Assembly: GCA_938075415.1 (NCBI GenBank)
Contig: CALJHC010000026.1
Coordinates: forward strand, 116,039 to 180,038
Source of the DNA: an uncultured Rubripirellula sp.
Lineage (GTDB): Bacteria > Planctomycetota > Planctomycetia > Pirellulales > Pirellulaceae
DNA length: 64,000 nt
Direction of reading: 5' to 3'
Program-made: the position numbers and the translations under genes
Notes under the pieces: model-generated
Told to the model about the DNA's origin: nothing
Database searches by the model: none
Seen by the model: the letters and a program-made list of their open reading frames with translations, nothing else
In this document: positions 63,566 to 64,000 of the stretch, one piece after another
How the letters are laid out: each line of letters begins with the position of its first letter
How positions within the stretch are numbered: the stretch's first letter is position 1

Positions 63566-64000
63566 GCCTTGGTTGTATGGCAGCGGTAATCCACAAGCAA
63601 GTCGGGCACTGAGTCATGCCAGGTCTTTCTGTTTGGGTCGGTTCGTTGAACCGGACACCCATCTTGTAATTGCCTATCTTCAGTAAGACGTTGATTCGAT
63701 CCAGATGGGCTGACTTGGCTGCAGCATTACCCGTTCAGGAAATCCAATGGATCATCATCCCTTGGTAACGCGGTAATCACAATCTGGCTCGTTTGCCGAT
63801 TCAGAAAAGTGGAGGCACCCCATGATTTTGACGTCTTTGGTCGGTATTGTCCTTGAAAGAAGAACGAGTGGACTGAACTCGGTAAATTTCAAGATGGAGT
63901 TGATGCCCAGCATTGCGTTACACAGGTGAATGCACCTGATTACGATTTCGCCCTCAGCCTTGCAATGTCAGCGGCAACGGATTCGTGTTGATTCCGCAGG
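63566..64000. other. Right-edge gap
   Basis: No large gene is visible. It holds the promoter region of the oxidoreductase/isomerase pair. GGAGG at 63811-63815 is six bases before an ATG, which opens the 35-codon frame listed next. The window ends without reaching the next gene. Confidence 0.4.
63822..63929 (+). CDS. Possible 35-residue peptide with strong ribosome-binding site
   Basis: GTGGAGGC at 63810-63817 lies about six bases before ATG 63822. The frame encodes 35 residues, beginning MILTSLVGIVLERRTSG and ending SIALHR. A hydrophobic start followed by positive charges could be a short membrane or leader peptide. There is no recognisable motif and no downstream gene in the window, so it may be accidental. 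Confidence 0.22.
   Translation: MILTSLVGIVLERRTSGLNSVNFKMELMPSIALHR

Noticed and set aside
1..64000. CRISPR arrays, tRNA, rRNA, complete insertion sequences or prophage
   Set aside because: No regularly spaced identical repeats with unique spacers, no tRNA- or rRNA-like sequence recognised, and no transposase or integrase gene among supported genes; a formal tRNA/Rfam scan was not possible.

Overview
The window looks like chromosomal DNA of a planctomycete, most likely close to Rhodopirellula/Pirellulaceae. This is inferred from gene content: secreted sulfatases, a very large ThuA / PVC-type dehydrogenase / HEAT / cytochrome c fusion, a PmoA-like DUF6807 protein, several Gfo/Idh/MocA oxidoreductases and xylose-isomerase-like TIM barrels, a XylR-type LacI/AraC hybrid regulator, two adjacent clpP genes, a lysine-rich histone-like protein and several large proteins without recognisable domains. 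GTG and TTG starts are frequent. Genes are loosely packed, mostly single or in pairs, with many intergenic gaps of 300-1100 bases. I see no rRNA, tRNA, CRISPR array, integrase, complete insertion sequence or prophage.

Positions 1-15600 form a carbohydrate/sulfated-glycan catabolism region: a 5'-truncated sulfatase, a secreted FAD oxidoreductase with a golvesin-like tail, a second sulfatase, a XylR-like regulator divergent from a Gfo/Idh oxidoreductase, the 1487-residue fusion, a class-1-like dihydroorotate dehydrogenase relative and a DUF6807 protein. A composite tandem repeat at 14484-14589 supplies the last codons and stop of the DUF6807 gene.

Positions 15900-25100 hold two clpP genes, a translationally coupled pair (HEAT-like protein and small membrane protein), a small conserved-looking protein, an EboB-like TatD-family hydrolase, an SMP-30/gluconolactonase-like secreted protein and an aldehyde dehydrogenase. 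Positions 25100-36700 hold an orphan acyl-carrier/thioesterase didomain protein next to a 1.1 kb stretch I cannot explain, a Tat-exported metallophosphoesterase, a YiiX-like papain-fold protein paired with a zinc-ribbon protein, ribD, a SEC-C/TPR protein, a secreted HEXXH protein and a sugar isomerase-like protein.

Positions 36900-52900 are mainly housekeeping: a 1360-residue protein of unknown function, a histone-H1-like protein, ettA, guaA, surE, transketolase, a polyprenyl diphosphate synthase, moaC, and a HTH/degenerate-receiver regulator with a clear intrinsic terminator. Positions 53500-64000 hold a possible 26-residue CPxCG micro-protein, an M42 aminopeptidase, an orphan hybrid histidine kinase with a complete phosphorelay, an LptF/LptG-like permease, dapA, and an overlapping isomerase/oxidoreductase pair resembling sugar or inositol catabolism genes.

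I found no single spectacular multi-gene system. The strongest leads for new biology are the 1360-residue protein, the HTH/degenerate-receiver regulator, the small Shine-Dalgarno-led CPxCG peptide, the orphan ACP-thioesterase, the secreted HEXXH protein, the lysine-less Gfo/Idh protein, and the set of short tandem duplications scattered through the gaps.
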